A DNA stretch of 64,000 nucleotides, taken from NCBI GenBank assembly GCA_016717115.1, contig JADKGE010000005.1, positions 62,001-126,000 of the forward strand. The letters are read 5' to 3'. The notes beneath the pieces are model-generated. The model was not told the origin of the DNA. It was given only the letters and a program-made list of their open reading frames with translations, and ran no database searches. Below are positions 53,051-62,953 of this stretch, piece by piece. The translations under genes and the position numbers were made by a program. Position 1 is the stretch's first letter; every line of letters begins with the position of its first letter. This DNA comes from Actinomycetota bacterium. GTDB lineage: Bacteria; Actinomycetota; Actinomycetes; S36-B12.

Positions 53051-53056
53051 TACCGT
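53051..53056 (+). promoter_or_regulatory. Putative -10 of the second PLA2-like gene (leaderless)
   Basis: TACCGT lies 6 nt before the ATG at 53063. Confidence 0.4.
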
Positions 53057-53062
53057 CGAATC

Positions 53063-54382
53063 ATGTTCGGGTGGGCGCGTCTTGCCCTGCCACTGTCGGC
53101 CGCGACGGTGCTGGTCGCGGCGGTCTCCGTGCCAGCCTTCAGCGCAGCACCCAGCGGCTTCGACATCAACGGGTACATCGTCGGTTCGTGGCGCAACGTC
53201 GACAACGGGCATGTCTATGCGATCTCGCGAGGCGGCTCGGCCTACGAGTTCCGCGCCGGGTCCGCGTGGAAGACGGCCGAGGGTTGTGAGGTCACCTCGG
53301 GTGACCTGCTCTTCACGTTGACCCCCAAGCAGACCGAGGGAGGCTACCTCAACGGCGGTGACTACGTCGGGCCGTGGCGGCTGCTGAAGAAGGACGCCAG
53401 CGGAGCCTGCACGTGGCTGGCGATCGCACCCGGCCAGTCGGGCTACTACGAAGGAACCAGCGGCTTCGTTCCGACGACCGGTGCCAAGACGGCAGAGAAC
53501 CCCGATGGCCAGACGATGAACTGGTTCTGCGCCTATACGGGTCCGTACACGCAGTGCGGGACCCTGTCCCGGATCGGACCGGGCTTCGTCCAGCCGAGCG
53601 CCAAACCCACGCCCACGACCACGGCGACCCCGACCACGCCGACCCCGACGGCGAAGGAGCCCTGGCCGGCTCTGCCCGATGCTCTCGTCGCGCTGGACTC
53701 GGTGTCGAACGGCTGCGGCGGTGGCGATGCGAGCACCGAGCCGAAGGAGTTCGACACGTCCACCTACTACGAGGGTGGGGAGACCTTCGTGGTCAACTTC
53801 CGGGACGCGTGCAAGATCCATGATGCTGGGTACTCAGGAGCCAAGGTGGCCGATCCCTTCCACGGAGGAGCCGTGGTCGACTACTTCACCTGGACCCGGC
53901 CGGCGGTGGATGCCAACTTCCTCGAGGACATACTGCGGATCTGCGACCTGCAGGTCCCCTCATGGGCGACACGGGCGCTCAGGGAATGCAAGGGCACTGG
54001 TGCGACGACGTCCATCGGCGCCCTGTCTCGCTACAACTTCGTCGACGACGCCGGGTGGGCGTTCTACAAGGACCGCCCCCACCTGCGGGGGCTGTGGCGC
54101 GCGCGCTCCCACAGCGACCCGTCATGGGCGATGGTGCAGGACGGCCGGACCGTGAAGGCCCTGTGGCGCGGCGGACGTGGCCACAGCACACTCCGAGGCG
54201 AGTTCCGGGGCACCATCGTCAGCCGCGACAACGACTCCGCGATCCAAGGCTTCGTGCGCATCACCGAGAAGGGCAAGCCGACCATCAGCAACCAGCCGAT
54301 GACCATGACGTGGAACCCGAAGAAGCCGAAGCAGATCAAGGTCCCGGCGCCGGCCGGTCCGCTCACGCTCAGCAAGGAGTAG
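53063..54382 (+). CDS. Second secreted PLA2-like protein
   Basis: 439 residues with a Sec signal (LPLSAATVLVAAVSVPAFSA). An N-terminal beta domain (VGSWRNVDNGHVYAISRGG) resembles a ligand or adhesion module. After a Thr/Pro linker comes the PLA2-like domain: SNGCGGGDASTEP near 215, ACKIHDAGYSG near 249 with the His-Asp pair, DANFLEDILRICDL. A final domain (RGLWRARSHSDPSW) may bind lipid. It is a paralogue of 26166 in the catalytic domain only. TACCGT at 53051 gives a leaderless start. Confidence 0.7.
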   Translation: MFGWARLALPLSAATVLVAAVSVPAFSAAPSGFDINGYIVGSWRNVDNGHVYAISRGGSAYEFRAGSAWKTAEGCEVTSGDLLFTLTPKQTEGGYLNGGDYVGPWRLLKKDASGACTWLAIAPGQSGYYEGTSGFVPTTGAKTAENPDGQTMNWFCAYTGPYTQCGTLSRIGPGFVQPSAKPTPTTTATPTTPTPTAKEPWPALPDALVALDSVSNGCGGGDASTEPKEFDTSTYYEGGETFVVNFRDACKIHDAGYSGAKVADPFHGGAVVDYFTWTRPAVDANFLEDILRICDLQVPSWATRALRECKGTGATTSIGALSRYNFVDDAGWAFYKDRPHLRGLWRARSHSDPSWAMVQDGRTVKALWRGGRGHSTLRGEFRGTIVSRDNDSAIQGFVRITEKGKPTISNQPMTMTWNPKKPKQIKVPAPAGPLTLSKE

Positions 54383-54384
54383 CC

Positions 54385-54422
54385 GGGGCCTCACCACAGG
54401 CGCCTTGGTGAAGGCGGTCCCC
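54385..54422. terminator. Long hairpin between convergent genes
   Basis: GGGG...CCCC flank TCACCA pairing with TGGTGA around a 9-base loop, giving an extended stem just after the PLA2-like stop and before the stop of the minus-strand SHOCT gene. Confidence 0.6.
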
Positions 54423-54439
54423 GCAGTTCCTGGACCTCG

Positions 54440-55036
54440 TCAGATCGCGTCGAGGATGCGCTGCCGCTGCGCGGCGTACTCGTCGTCGCTGAGCAGACCG
54501 CTCTCGTGCAGGGACTTCAGCTTCACGAGTCGGACCTCGGGCGGCTGCGCTGCGGGCGCCCCGAGGCCCGCGAACGCGGCGAGCACCGCCTGGCCCTCGG
54601 CCGAGTCGCCCGCGACGACCTGCGCTTGAGATCCGGACACGATGCCGAGTTGAGCGAGCGTGCTGGCCACGGAATCCGGGATCTCCCCCAAGGCCGACCG
54701 GCCCGGCGTCGGCGTGCCGGCCGGCTGGTTCCGGGCGTCCTCGAACGCCTTCCTCTTGGCCGCCTCAAACGCCTTGACGCTGAGTCGATCGTCGTCCTTG
54801 TCGAACTTCACCTTCCTGTCCTTGGACGTGACGAGCACCGACACCACGTCACGGACGCTCGGTGGCCAGAAGTCGGTGGCGACGGTCGGCTCGTGAATCG
54901 TGGCTCGGAACGTCTCCCCCGAGGTCAATCGCACGTCGGCGACGTACGTGTACGTGGCCACAGACCCGTCGCCGGAGAACTTCGCATCGCGAGCCACGAT
55001 CGTGGCCTCGGCCCTGTCCCAGTCGCGTCCAAACAT
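54440..55036 (-). CDS. SHOCT-domain protein
   Basis: 198 residues. The C-terminal 30 residues match SHOCT: RLVKLKSLHESGLLSDDEYAAQRQRILDAI. The N-terminal 90 residues form a beta-rich domain (ATYTYVADVRLTSGETFRATIHEP). A charged linker joins them. SHOCT proteins are often membrane-linked assembly or quality-control factors; no transmembrane helix is visible here. The ATG at 55036 follows AGGGGTG. Confidence 0.78.
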   Translation of the reverse strand: MFGRDWDRAEATIVARDAKFSGDGSVATYTYVADVRLTSGETFRATIHEPTVATDFWPPSVRDVVSVLVTSKDRKVKFDKDDDRLSVKAFEAAKRKAFEDARNQPAGTPTPGRSALGEIPDSVASTLAQLGIVSGSQAQVVAGDSAEGQAVLAAFAGLGAPAAQPPEVRLVKLKSLHESGLLSDDEYAAQRQRILDAI

Positions 55037-55180
55037 CTGGCACCCCTCATCACTCGATGACTCGAGGCGCCGACCACACGAGGCGACGGTTACCGCGGAT
55101 CGGAACCGTACCGCACGAGAGGCGATCCGACCCGCATGTTGGCGTAGGCCCGAGGGCCGCCCTCGGGGGCGCTCCGACGG

Positions 55181-55645
55181 TCAGTACTCGCCCTTGATGA
55201 CGAAGTAGGAACCGCGAATCGTCCCGGCCAGCTTGGACTTCTGCGTAGCGAACTTGAACCGCGAGGCAAGTTCCGCGGGGACCTCCATGGTCTCGGAGAG
55301 CTTGAAGCCGACCGCCCGCTTCGTGGGGCCGTCGACGGAGTACATGACGTTGATCGACAGGCCGCTTTCGTAGAACACATAGGCGATGCGCAGGTTCTCG
55401 ACCTGGAAGGCCGTGGCCTCGAGCGGCTTCGAATCGATGACGATGTCGCGCTCGTCCAGGAGGATGCGCGTGACCCAGTCGACCGTATCCGTCGCCTCGC
55501 TAGCCGGCTCAACGGTGAAGACATGGTCGTACTTGTTCTTGAAGTAGCGGGCCTCATTTGCCCGCAGGCCCGCGAGCTGTGCCGCCACAGGCGACGACTC
55601 CAGGCCCACGGTCGAGACGTTCACGAAGTCCACTGCGTAGGGCAT
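55181..55645 (-). CDS. Hypothetical protein
   Basis: 154 residues from the ATG at 55645, which has GGAGG 5 nt upstream and so is preferred over the ATG at 55657. The protein is soluble and mixed alpha/beta: VDFVNVSTVGLESSPVAAQLAG, then ENLRIAYVFYESGLSINVMYSVDG and a C-terminal FKFATQKSKLAGTIRGSYF. No family recognised. Confidence 0.55.
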   Translation of the reverse strand: MPYAVDFVNVSTVGLESSPVAAQLAGLRANEARYFKNKYDHVFTVEPASEATDTVDWVTRILLDERDIVIDSKPLEATAFQVENLRIAYVFYESGLSINVMYSVDGPTKRAVGFKLSETMEVPAELASRFKFATQKSKLAGTIRGSYFVIKGEY

Positions 55646-55788
55646 TCCAGCCTCCATGAGGTCATGTCAGTGCCGTCGTCCAAGGACGGCGTAGGAATCG
55701 TCCCCGACGGGGCATCGCTTGTCCACATCTCGCGTCGAACGGATTCCGCGCCGCCACAACCTGACGTTCGTGGCTGACCCGGCACGGA

Positions 55789-56676
55789 TCACAGGGAGGA
55801 GAGCTCACCGACCACGTGATCTCCCAGGCCGCGGACGTACGGGACCGCGTCGCCTGTGAAGGGCATGACGTGGACCTCCTCGACGCCGACGCCCGCGAAC
55901 GGGCGCATCTGCTCGACGAAGTCGCGTCCCCCGGCAGGGTCGGGGTCCAGCGGGCCGGTCCACAGGATGGTCTTGCGGATGGCGTCGAAGGCCGAGCCGG
56001 CATCGCGGCAGTGCTCCTCGAGAATCCCGAGCTTCGTCTGGATGACGTCGGCACCGACCTGCGGCCCGGTGAAGAAGTTGCAGGCGTCGGCGTACTGCGC
56101 CACCAGCCGCAGCGTCTTCTTCTCCCCCATCCCGCCGATCATGATGGGCGGGTGCGGTCGGGTGATCGTTTGCGGCACGTTGATCGTCTCGGCCAGCGTG
56201 TAGTGCTTCCCGGCGTACGGCCCGTCATCGTCGCCCCACATCTGGTGGACGATCTGCAGCGTCTCCTCGAGCATCTCGAAGCGCTCGGCGAGCGGCGGGA
56301 ACGGCACGCCCAGGCCGAGGTGCTCGCGGTCGTACCAGGCTGCGCCGACGCCGAGCATGGCACGGCCACCGGACAGGACGTCGAGGGTCGTGACGATCTT
56401 GGCGAGCAGCCCCGGATGACGGTACGTGACCCCTGTTACCAGCAGCTGCAGCTCGACCGTGGACGTGTGCGCGGCGAGGAAGCCGAGCGTCGTGTAGCCC
56501 TCCAGCATGGGCTTCTCCGGCCCACCCGCCATCTCCATCTGGAAGTAGTGGTCCATGGTGGACAGGTTGTCGATTCCGGCTTCCTCGACGGCTCGACCGA
56601 CGTTTGCGAGGGTTGGGCCGATGTCGCCCGGGCCTCCGGGAACCTCGAAGTTGACGATGTGGACGCCGAGCCTCAT
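55789..56676 (-). CDS. LLM-class F420-dependent oxidoreductase
   Basis: 295 residues of the luciferase-like monooxygenase fold. Visible are the FTTLGFLAAHTSTVELQLLVTGVTYRHPGLLAKIVTTLDVLSGGRAMLGVGAAW region, which binds F420 or flavin, and a C-terminal PHPPIMIGGMGEKKTLRLVAQYADACNF segment. Uses F420H2 or FMNH2; the substrate is not evident. The ATG at 56676 has GGAGG 5 nt upstream, better than 56757. TIM-barrel, cytosolic. Confidence 0.85.
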   Translation of the reverse strand: MRLGVHIVNFEVPGGPGDIGPTLANVGRAVEEAGIDNLSTMDHYFQMEMAGGPEKPMLEGYTTLGFLAAHTSTVELQLLVTGVTYRHPGLLAKIVTTLDVLSGGRAMLGVGAAWYDREHLGLGVPFPPLAERFEMLEETLQIVHQMWGDDDGPYAGKHYTLAETINVPQTITRPHPPIMIGGMGEKKTLRLVAQYADACNFFTGPQVGADVIQTKLGILEEHCRDAGSAFDAIRKTILWTGPLDPDPAGGRDFVEQMRPFAGVGVEEVHVMPFTGDAVPYVRGLGDHVVGELSSL

Positions 56677-56823
56677 GAGTGCCTCCGGGAGGTTTGCGGC
56701 CATCGGCTGCGCGGCGCGCACGATGTCCCGCGGACCCATTGTCCATGGGAGGAGCACCTCGGTCGAGATGCGCGATGGGTATGCCCTGTGACATCCGCGC
56801 CTGCGTGACTACGCTGACGGGCC

Positions 56824-57165
56824 ATGCACAGGATCTTCACCACCAGTTTCGCGTCCGTCTATCCCCTCTACATTGCGAAGGTGGAGAGGAAGGGTCGCAC
56901 GGTCGAGGAGCTGGATCAGGTGATCCGGTGGCTCACCGGCTTCGACGAAGCAGCCTTGCGCCGCCACCTCGCCGACGGAACGACGTTCGAGGAGTTCTTC
57001 GCTGAGGCGCAGCTCAACCCGAACGTCTCGTCGATCACCGGCGTGGTGTGCGGGGTGCGGGTCGAGGACGTCGACGACCCCCTGATGCAGAAGATCCGCT
57101 ACCTCGACAAGCTGGTCGACGAGCTGGCCAAGGGAAGGCCGATGGACAAGATCCTGCGGGGGTGA
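56824..57165 (+). CDS. DUF2200 family protein
   Basis: 113 residues. MHRIFTTSFASVYPLYIAKVERKGRTVEELDQVIRWLTG and the later VEDPLMQKIRYLDKLVDELAKGRPMDKIL-like end match the DUF2200 pattern. Unknown biochemical role. TACGCT lies 8 nt upstream of the ATG. Confidence 0.82.
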   Translation: MHRIFTTSFASVYPLYIAKVERKGRTVEELDQVIRWLTGFDEAALRRHLADGTTFEEFFAEAQLNPNVSSITGVVCGVRVEDVDDPLMQKIRYLDKLVDELAKGRPMDKILRG

Positions 57166-57178
57166 TCGTGGCGCACTG

Positions 57179-58810
57179 CTAGCCAGCGCACCACGAGTCC
57201 TTCCACATGTCCGGGAGATCAGTGGGCGCATCGCCGTAGGTCACGGCGGCCACGCACGGCTTGCCGCCGGTGTTGACCCACCTGGCCACATCCGCGCCTC
57301 CCCGCCGCAGCACGATCGAGGTCCAGCCGTCGGGCAGGGGGATGTCCGAAGCCCGCCACGCATCCTGGGCGGCCTCAGGCAGGTGGGTCGCCGGCACCTC
57401 CTGCGTGACCTCGGTGGCCCCCGATCCCGTCGACCCATACACCGTGACGGTCACCGGGATCGCCTGCTCGCGACGGGACTGCGACCAGACGAGGTCGGTC
57501 ACTTGCAGGTCGGCCGCGCTCCCATGCACGTTCAGGAAGCCGTTGCGGGGCACGGTCTCTCGACTGTCGCCCACGTGTCCGATGCCGGCGAAGTAGGAGG
57601 CCTCAGCCGTCGCCACCTCGGAGTGGGTGATCGTCCGAGCAGACGTCCATGCCGACTTGCCCAAGGTCGTGATGGTTCGGACGACCGCGACCATCCTCTC
57701 CATTGGCACCGACGTCTCGGATGCGTCCACCGCGGCGAACGAGGGGTCCACGGCCACCCATGGAGCGCTCGAGCCCGCACCGGAGGGGTGAGTGACGAAC
57801 ACGTGCTTCGATGCCTGCAGCGCCCCGAAGCCGATCTCATACCCGAGCACCCGGCCCTCCTTGACGTCGGTGACGGGGCTGAACTGGACGACGGGCGCGT
57901 TGCCGGTGACCTGCTCCGGGCGCGGTGCCTGCCGGTCCCCGAACGTCAGACGGGACGCATGACCGTCAGTCCCGTCGGCCAGGACCGGCGTGACGGTCAC
58001 GGTGTAGGGCACGCCGGCTGCGACGGCGTCGCCGAGGCGCACCGTCGTGGCCGTTCCGGGAACCGTGTCCTCAACCACCGTGGCGCCGCCACTGCGGGTG
58101 ACCTTGATTCGGTAGCTACGGGGATCCGATCCCACGGGTGCGGTCCACGCGAGCTGAGGGTTGACCCAGGGGCCGGTGCCCGCGGGGGACGCCATCACTG
58201 GCTCCGTGGGGCCGGCATCGGGGAAGTCGATCGTGAGTTCGGACTTCGCGGACTCACCGGAATGATGCAGTCGGAAGCCGCCGCTGACGCCGCCGTCTCC
58301 GTTCGCTCCGACGCTGGTGACGGTGATGGAGTAGCTCAAGCCAGGCGCAAGGTCGGGGATGACCACCGATGACGTGCTCCCGCCCGTGATCTCGAACTGG
58401 CGATCCACGCCCGTGCCCGTGACGGTCACTCGGTAGCCGGTCGTGCAGCCGACAGGGGACCACTCGACCTCGACGGCACTGGTGCTCGCATCTGGCCGCG
58501 AGGCCACGAGACGCCAGGGCTTCCTCGGCGTGATGCCCAGGCAGCCCTTCGGCTTGCGGCTGCCAGGGGTGGGCGCGACAGTCGGATCGACGGTGGACGG
58601 CGACGTGGCCGGGTTGGGTGCCGGCGCGACGGGACCGGTCGTCGGCGCGGCGGGAGGAGTGGTCGGGACGACGGGGTCTGTCGGTGCCGCAGCGGCGTCC
58701 GGCGCTGTGGGCTCGGCCCATGCGGGCCCGGGCACCCCGATGATCGGGGCCGCCAGCAGCGCCAGCGAGGCGCCGCCCACACCCAGGGCTCGCTGCCAGC
58801 TGCCTCTCAT
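57179..58810 (-). CDS. Secreted FN3-containing protein
   Basis: 543 residues with a Sec signal (ALGVGGASLALLAAPIIGVPG) and a long Pro/Thr/Ala-rich linker (about 38-90). FN3-like modules follow, near 100-190 (GYRVTVTGTGVDRQFEI, GLSYSITVTSVGANG) and 210-290 (SYRIKVTRSGG, YTVTVTPVLADG). The C-terminal third is beta-rich. No catalytic motif seen. Same strand and 41 bp downstream of the metallophosphatase-IPT gene; likely co-secreted. Confidence 0.7.
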   Translation of the reverse strand: MRGSWQRALGVGGASLALLAAPIIGVPGPAWAEPTAPDAAAAPTDPVVPTTPPAAPTTGPVAPAPNPATSPSTVDPTVAPTPGSRKPKGCLGITPRKPWRLVASRPDASTSAVEVEWSPVGCTTGYRVTVTGTGVDRQFEITGGSTSSVVIPDLAPGLSYSITVTSVGANGDGGVSGGFRLHHSGESAKSELTIDFPDAGPTEPVMASPAGTGPWVNPQLAWTAPVGSDPRSYRIKVTRSGGATVVEDTVPGTATTVRLGDAVAAGVPYTVTVTPVLADGTDGHASRLTFGDRQAPRPEQVTGNAPVVQFSPVTDVKEGRVLGYEIGFGALQASKHVFVTHPSGAGSSAPWVAVDPSFAAVDASETSVPMERMVAVVRTITTLGKSAWTSARTITHSEVATAEASYFAGIGHVGDSRETVPRNGFLNVHGSAADLQVTDLVWSQSRREQAIPVTVTVYGSTGSGATEVTQEVPATHLPEAAQDAWRASDIPLPDGWTSIVLRRGGADVARWVNTGGKPCVAAVTYGDAPTDLPDMWKDSWCAG

Positions 58811-58851
58811 GACGACTCCCGTTCGATCGCGTTTCCGATTCCCGACGCGCA

Positions 58852-60954
58852 TCACTTGACCACCAGCACCTTGACGTAGCCGCGTTTGCCGGACGACGAG
58901 GTCGTCAGGCTGAGCGTGAGGACCCCGGCGCGCGTCATGACCACCGCCGGGACCTGCACCCTCCCCTTGGCGTCCACTCGAGCCGCGCCCAGGGACACCG
59001 ACGTGCCTCGGATGCTTGCTCGGACGGTGACGATCTGTCCGGCCTCCTGGCCCCCGACGGACAGGGAGAACGGTGCACCCGCCTTGACTCGCACGGTCGG
59101 GGCTGTGCCCGGGAATGCCGCGGACGGCCGCTTCAGCACGGTCGGACTGACGCGCAGGGCGTCGGCGCGCGAGAGCAGCCGAAGGCCGGGAGCGAGAGTC
59201 CGGGCCGCCTCCGGGTTGCCGAGCGCTGTGGCGTCAGGCGCCGCACTGACCGGCACGGCGCTGGCCGCCGCAGGCGTCGTGGCACCTGTCACTGCGTCAG
59301 CCTCGTAGGTGTAGGCACCCGGTGCCGTGGCTGCGCCACGGGGGCCTCCGACGGTCACGACGATCGCGACGGGGGCGGTCTGCTTGCCCGGGGGCACGAT
59401 GGCGCTGATCTGCGCGTCGTCGATCGCCTCGAACTTGGCCGACTTGCCGCCGATGGTGACCTTCGTCGTCCCCGCGAAATTGTGACCGGTGATCGTGATC
59501 GTGGTGCCGCCGGCGCGCGGGCCAGACGTCGGCTGCACGGCCGTGATGTCCGGCTTCGCCACCGTCGCCGTCGCCCCGATCGTGAAGACGACCGCCTGGC
59601 TCGCCTCGGCATGCTTCGCAGTTGCGGCCGCCACCGCCGTCACCTCGCACTGGCCTGCGCTGGAGTATCTGATGACGCCCTTGACCGCGTCGACAGTGCA
59701 GCCCGTCGTCCCCTCGGAGGTCACCCCGTAGTTGATGGCGCCGTCGCCGCTCGTCGTCGCCTTCGGGCTCGGGATGATGGTGCCGCCGGTGGCCGACGTG
59801 GCCTGGACGCTGGTGTTCGTCGGAGCCCAGGTGACGCTCTGCTGCGCCAGCGTCGTTGGTGTCGTCGTTGTCGACTCGCCGGGCACGTCCTGCGGGCTGC
59901 CATTGGTCGCGCGTCGACAGGTCCGGCCTCCGGATTCCGCGAACGGGGCGCTGTTCGCCGCCGGCAGGTAGGAGAAGGTGTAGCGGTCGGCCTTCAGGTG
60001 GAAGCCACCGGCGCCGAACAGACCCGGCGACGGCTTTCCCACCTGGTAGGCGGCGAGATAGGGCGCCAACACCTGGGCGGTCGCCGCGCTCGCCGCGTAG
60101 TTGTCCACGCCGCCCGTCCCGATGACGAACTCGACCATGCCGTTGGGGTCGAGCGTGGGCGGTGCGACCTTCGCCGGATCGGCCGGATCAACCGTCGCCT
60201 TCCCCAGGGCCTTGGTGCGCACGTAGTTGTGGTCGTGCCCAGTGAGCACCATGTCGACACCGAGACCGTGGAGTTGGTTCCATACCGGCACCAACGGCCC
60301 GTAGCCGCCCTTGTGGGCCTCCCCCAGCGACCACAGCGGGTGGTGCCACATCGCGACCGTGCACGGCTTCTGGTTTGCCGCCATGTCCGTCGCGATCCAT
60401 TGCGCCAGCGCACTGCCGTCTCCGCAGGGGTGGAGCGCGTCACACAGGTTGTCGTTGATGGCAAGCACGTGCCAGTCGCCCGTGTCGAAGCTGTACGTGC
60501 CGTTCGTCTCAGGATGCGAGGCGGGGCCGAAGTACGTGAAGTACCCAGAGCCCGGTTTGGTGGGGAGGGTGAGGTCCTTCCACTCATGGTTTCCCGGAAT
60601 GGGGCGCGTGATGCTCTTCAGCGGGCCGAACGCGGTGTCGTAGGACTCCATGTACTTGGCGAAGGTCCCGTTGAAGTACTGGTTGTCGCCCAGGGCCCAG
60701 AACTCGTCGGGCCGGGCCGCGATGACCGCTGCGCCGACCGCCTTGTGCCGGCAGCCGTCCTTCGTCCCGTCGCCGTTGTTGAAGGCGGGCGCGTAGTTGG
60801 GATCCCCGACCGGCGAAGGATCGCAGGCGATGTCCCCCACTGCGACGATGTAGACGGACGTCGCCACCTGAGCGGCCGCGGGGCTCAGTCCCAGCGCGGC
60901 AATCGAGACTCCGACGGCGACCGAGGCAGTGACAATCGTGCGGACGCTCTTCAC
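58852..60954 (-). CDS. Secreted metallophosphatase with IPT/TIG domain
   Basis: 700 residues from the GTG at 60954 (AGGAG 4 nt upstream). A Sec signal is followed by a calcineurin-like phosphoesterase domain: VGDIACDPSP near 38, GDNQYFNG near 90, GNHEW near 121, and VLTGHDHN near 238. A flexible Thr/Pro linker leads to an IPT/TIG repeat near 465-550 (PTSGPRAGGTTITITGHNFAGTTKV), and the C-terminus is beta-rich. Probably an extracytoplasmic phosphatase or nucleotidase anchored or held by Ig-like domains. Confidence 0.8.
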   Translation of the reverse strand: MKSVRTIVTASVAVGVSIAALGLSPAAAQVATSVYIVAVGDIACDPSPVGDPNYAPAFNNGDGTKDGCRHKAVGAAVIAARPDEFWALGDNQYFNGTFAKYMESYDTAFGPLKSITRPIPGNHEWKDLTLPTKPGSGYFTYFGPASHPETNGTYSFDTGDWHVLAINDNLCDALHPCGDGSALAQWIATDMAANQKPCTVAMWHHPLWSLGEAHKGGYGPLVPVWNQLHGLGVDMVLTGHDHNYVRTKALGKATVDPADPAKVAPPTLDPNGMVEFVIGTGGVDNYAASAATAQVLAPYLAAYQVGKPSPGLFGAGGFHLKADRYTFSYLPAANSAPFAESGGRTCRRATNGSPQDVPGESTTTTPTTLAQQSVTWAPTNTSVQATSATGGTIIPSPKATTSGDGAINYGVTSEGTTGCTVDAVKGVIRYSSAGQCEVTAVAAATAKHAEASQAVVFTIGATATVAKPDITAVQPTSGPRAGGTTITITGHNFAGTTKVTIGGKSAKFEAIDDAQISAIVPPGKQTAPVAIVVTVGGPRGAATAPGAYTYEADAVTGATTPAAASAVPVSAAPDATALGNPEAARTLAPGLRLLSRADALRVSPTVLKRPSAAFPGTAPTVRVKAGAPFSLSVGGQEAGQIVTVRASIRGTSVSLGAARVDAKGRVQVPAVVMTRAGVLTLSLTTSSSGKRGYVKVLVVK

Positions 60955-61079
60955 GGGGCTCCTGGAGTCATGTGGGTGCGGCACCCAACACGGCTGGCGG
61001 GCAGACCGAGACTGACGGTCAGGTCTTTCGGTTCACTTGAGCCAACCTTGCGGTTCGCTCACGACATCGGCGAGTGGCC

Positions 61080-61105
61080 GGGGACTGGCGTGGGAGGCAG
61101 TCCCC
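61080..61105. repeat. 8-bp hairpin in a divergent gap
   Basis: GGGGACTG and CAGTCCCC pair perfectly around a 10-base loop, between the metallophosphatase and DUF3089 starts. Possible leader element or regulatory hairpin; no named motif. Confidence 0.4.
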
Positions 61106-61234
61106 GCAGTCCTGGCCTCGCCGCACGTAACCGACATCAGCGTCCGCCCTGGGGAAGGATGTGATCGACGGCCCGGTCATCAGGGTCCGGGAGCACCGAC
61201 ACATGCAGCGCTCGGATCGATGGAAGGCTGTCGC

Positions 61235-62320
61235 ATGACTGGCACACGATTCCGCACCGCTTGCATATCGATGGTCGCCACCGTGGCTCTCCTGACGTCA
61301 GGGGCCGCCCTCACCCAAACGCACGCGGCCGCGGCCGATCCCGCCCCTGCGCCCTGGCCGACCCTGAATCTTCCCGACCCGACGCCGCCGGACTACGCGA
61401 ACGCGTCCAACTGGCTCAAGGTGCCGAAGCACCCGAAGGCTCCCATCCACCCCGTCGACGTCTTCTACTTGTACCCCACGTCGTACTCCATGGAGACGCC
61501 CTCGAGTCCGGTCATCGGGCCGGTCACAGACCCAGGCATGCGGGCAGGAGCCCAGGAGTCGTATGCGCGACAAGCGGCCGCCTTCGCGCCGTACGCGAAC
61601 GTGTACGCCCCCTACTACCGGCAGATCGACACGGCCACGAAGGCTCAGCTGCCCCAGGCGGAGCAGAACCTCCTCACCGCCGGTATCCCCACCACGGACG
61701 CCATCGCGGCGTTCGACTACTACCTGCGCCACTACAACCACGGCCGGCCGTTCATCCTCGTGGGCCACTCGATCGGCTCGAACGTGCTCGCGAACATGCT
61801 CGGGGGCTACTTCACGAAGCACCCGTCGGTCTACTCGCGCATGGTCGCCGCCTACGTTGTCGGCTTCGCGGTGACCCGGCAGTTCCTCGACGCGCATCCC
61901 TACCTGTCGTTCGCCCGCAACGGCACCGACACCGGGGTGATCGTCTCGTGGAACACGGAGGCCCCCGACTTCCAGGGCGTCAACCCCGTGTTGGACGGGA
62001 ACGTCGGCTTGGTCATCAACCCGCTGACCTGGTCGCACACCTCCGACGCCGTTCCGGCGTCCGAGTCGCTCGGCTCGCTCCTGCCAGCCGCGACCGGCCC
62101 GTGGATCCGGGCGAACCAGTACGCCGACGCACAGATCGACCTCGCCCGAGGCGTGCTCGTCTGCTCGACGTGCGACGAGGCCCTTCTCGCCCCCGCGAGC
62201 GGCCCAGTCCCCGCAGGGATCTACCACCGCTATGACTACCCGTTCTACTTCTACAACGTGCGCGCCAACGGGAAGGCCCGGATCAACGCCTACCTCGCCG
62301 CGCACCCGAGCAGCGAGTAG
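61235..62320 (+). CDS. DUF3089 family alpha/beta hydrolase, secreted
   Basis: 361 residues with a Sec signal ending near 33 (ALTQTHAAAA). The DUF3089 body contains VDVFYLYPTSY, and the nucleophile elbow GHSIGSNVLANMLGG (near 178). Actinobacterial DUF3089 proteins are lipase/esterase-like. The ATG at 61235 follows GGAAGG. Substrate unknown. Divergent from the metallophosphatase gene. Confidence 0.82.
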   Translation: MTGTRFRTACISMVATVALLTSGAALTQTHAAAADPAPAPWPTLNLPDPTPPDYANASNWLKVPKHPKAPIHPVDVFYLYPTSYSMETPSSPVIGPVTDPGMRAGAQESYARQAAAFAPYANVYAPYYRQIDTATKAQLPQAEQNLLTAGIPTTDAIAAFDYYLRHYNHGRPFILVGHSIGSNVLANMLGGYFTKHPSVYSRMVAAYVVGFAVTRQFLDAHPYLSFARNGTDTGVIVSWNTEAPDFQGVNPVLDGNVGLVINPLTWSHTSDAVPASESLGSLLPAATGPWIRANQYADAQIDLARGVLVCSTCDEALLAPASGPVPAGIYHRYDYPFYFYNVRANGKARINAYLAAHPSSE

Positions 62321-62359
62321 TTCGCCCCCACACCTCAGCCACTCGTCCGTCGCAGGGTG

Positions 62360-62947
62360 TCAGGCCCGCCAGGCGGGGTCTCGCCCGACGAACGCCATGC
62401 ACCTGTTCAGGGCTGGCGCATCTGCCGCCACGTGCACCTCGTCGTCGAACATCCCGGTGCCCCGGTACTCCGGAGCGATGATCGCCTGCGCGGCGCGTAG
62501 CGCAACGATTGCCTCCTGCTCCGTGTAGGGGGCGGCGACGCCCATGGCCCTCGCGAGGTCCCAGCCGTGGGCCAGATACTCCATGAGGAGCATGTTGAGC
62601 ACCATCTCGCCGGGGATCGGCGAGGCGGTCATGGTCATCATGCGATCCCAGCCACCGTCACGCAGCCCGGCGACAATCCCGTCCGACGCAGTCGCGAAGA
62701 CGCGCGCATAGTCGCCTCCCACGACGTGCGTCATCGGGTCGAAGTCCAGGGGCCGGTCGTTCACGGTCGAGTCGAACACCTGGGCCCAGGTGGTCATGTG
62801 CTCGAGCAGCTGCTCGACGTCGAAGTCGGTGCACGGCGTGGGGGCCGCGAGATCCGCAGGCTGCACGGACTCCATGAGGGCCGTGGTGCGGGTTAGCATC
62901 GATTCGAGGGTGGTGAGGGTGTCATCAGGGGCAAGGGTGATGTCCAT
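62360..62947 (-). CDS. TIGR03086/DinB-like metal-binding protein
   Basis: 195 residues. The opening PADLAAPTPCTDFDVEQLLEHM is typical of the mycothiol-dependent maleylpyruvate isomerase/DinB fold, in which a His of the third helix binds metal; HGWDLARAMG supplies a second His. Likely a thiol-linked transferase or isomerase; the substrate is unknown. The ATG at 62947 is 6 nt from TACCGT on the minus strand. Confidence 0.78.
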   Translation of the reverse strand: MDITLAPDDTLTTLESMLTRTTALMESVQPADLAAPTPCTDFDVEQLLEHMTTWAQVFDSTVNDRPLDFDPMTHVVGGDYARVFATASDGIVAGLRDGGWDRMMTMTASPIPGEMVLNMLLMEYLAHGWDLARAMGVAAPYTEQEAIVALRAAQAIIAPEYRGTGMFDDEVHVAADAPALNRCMAFVGRDPAWRA

Positions 62948-62953
62948 GGCCCG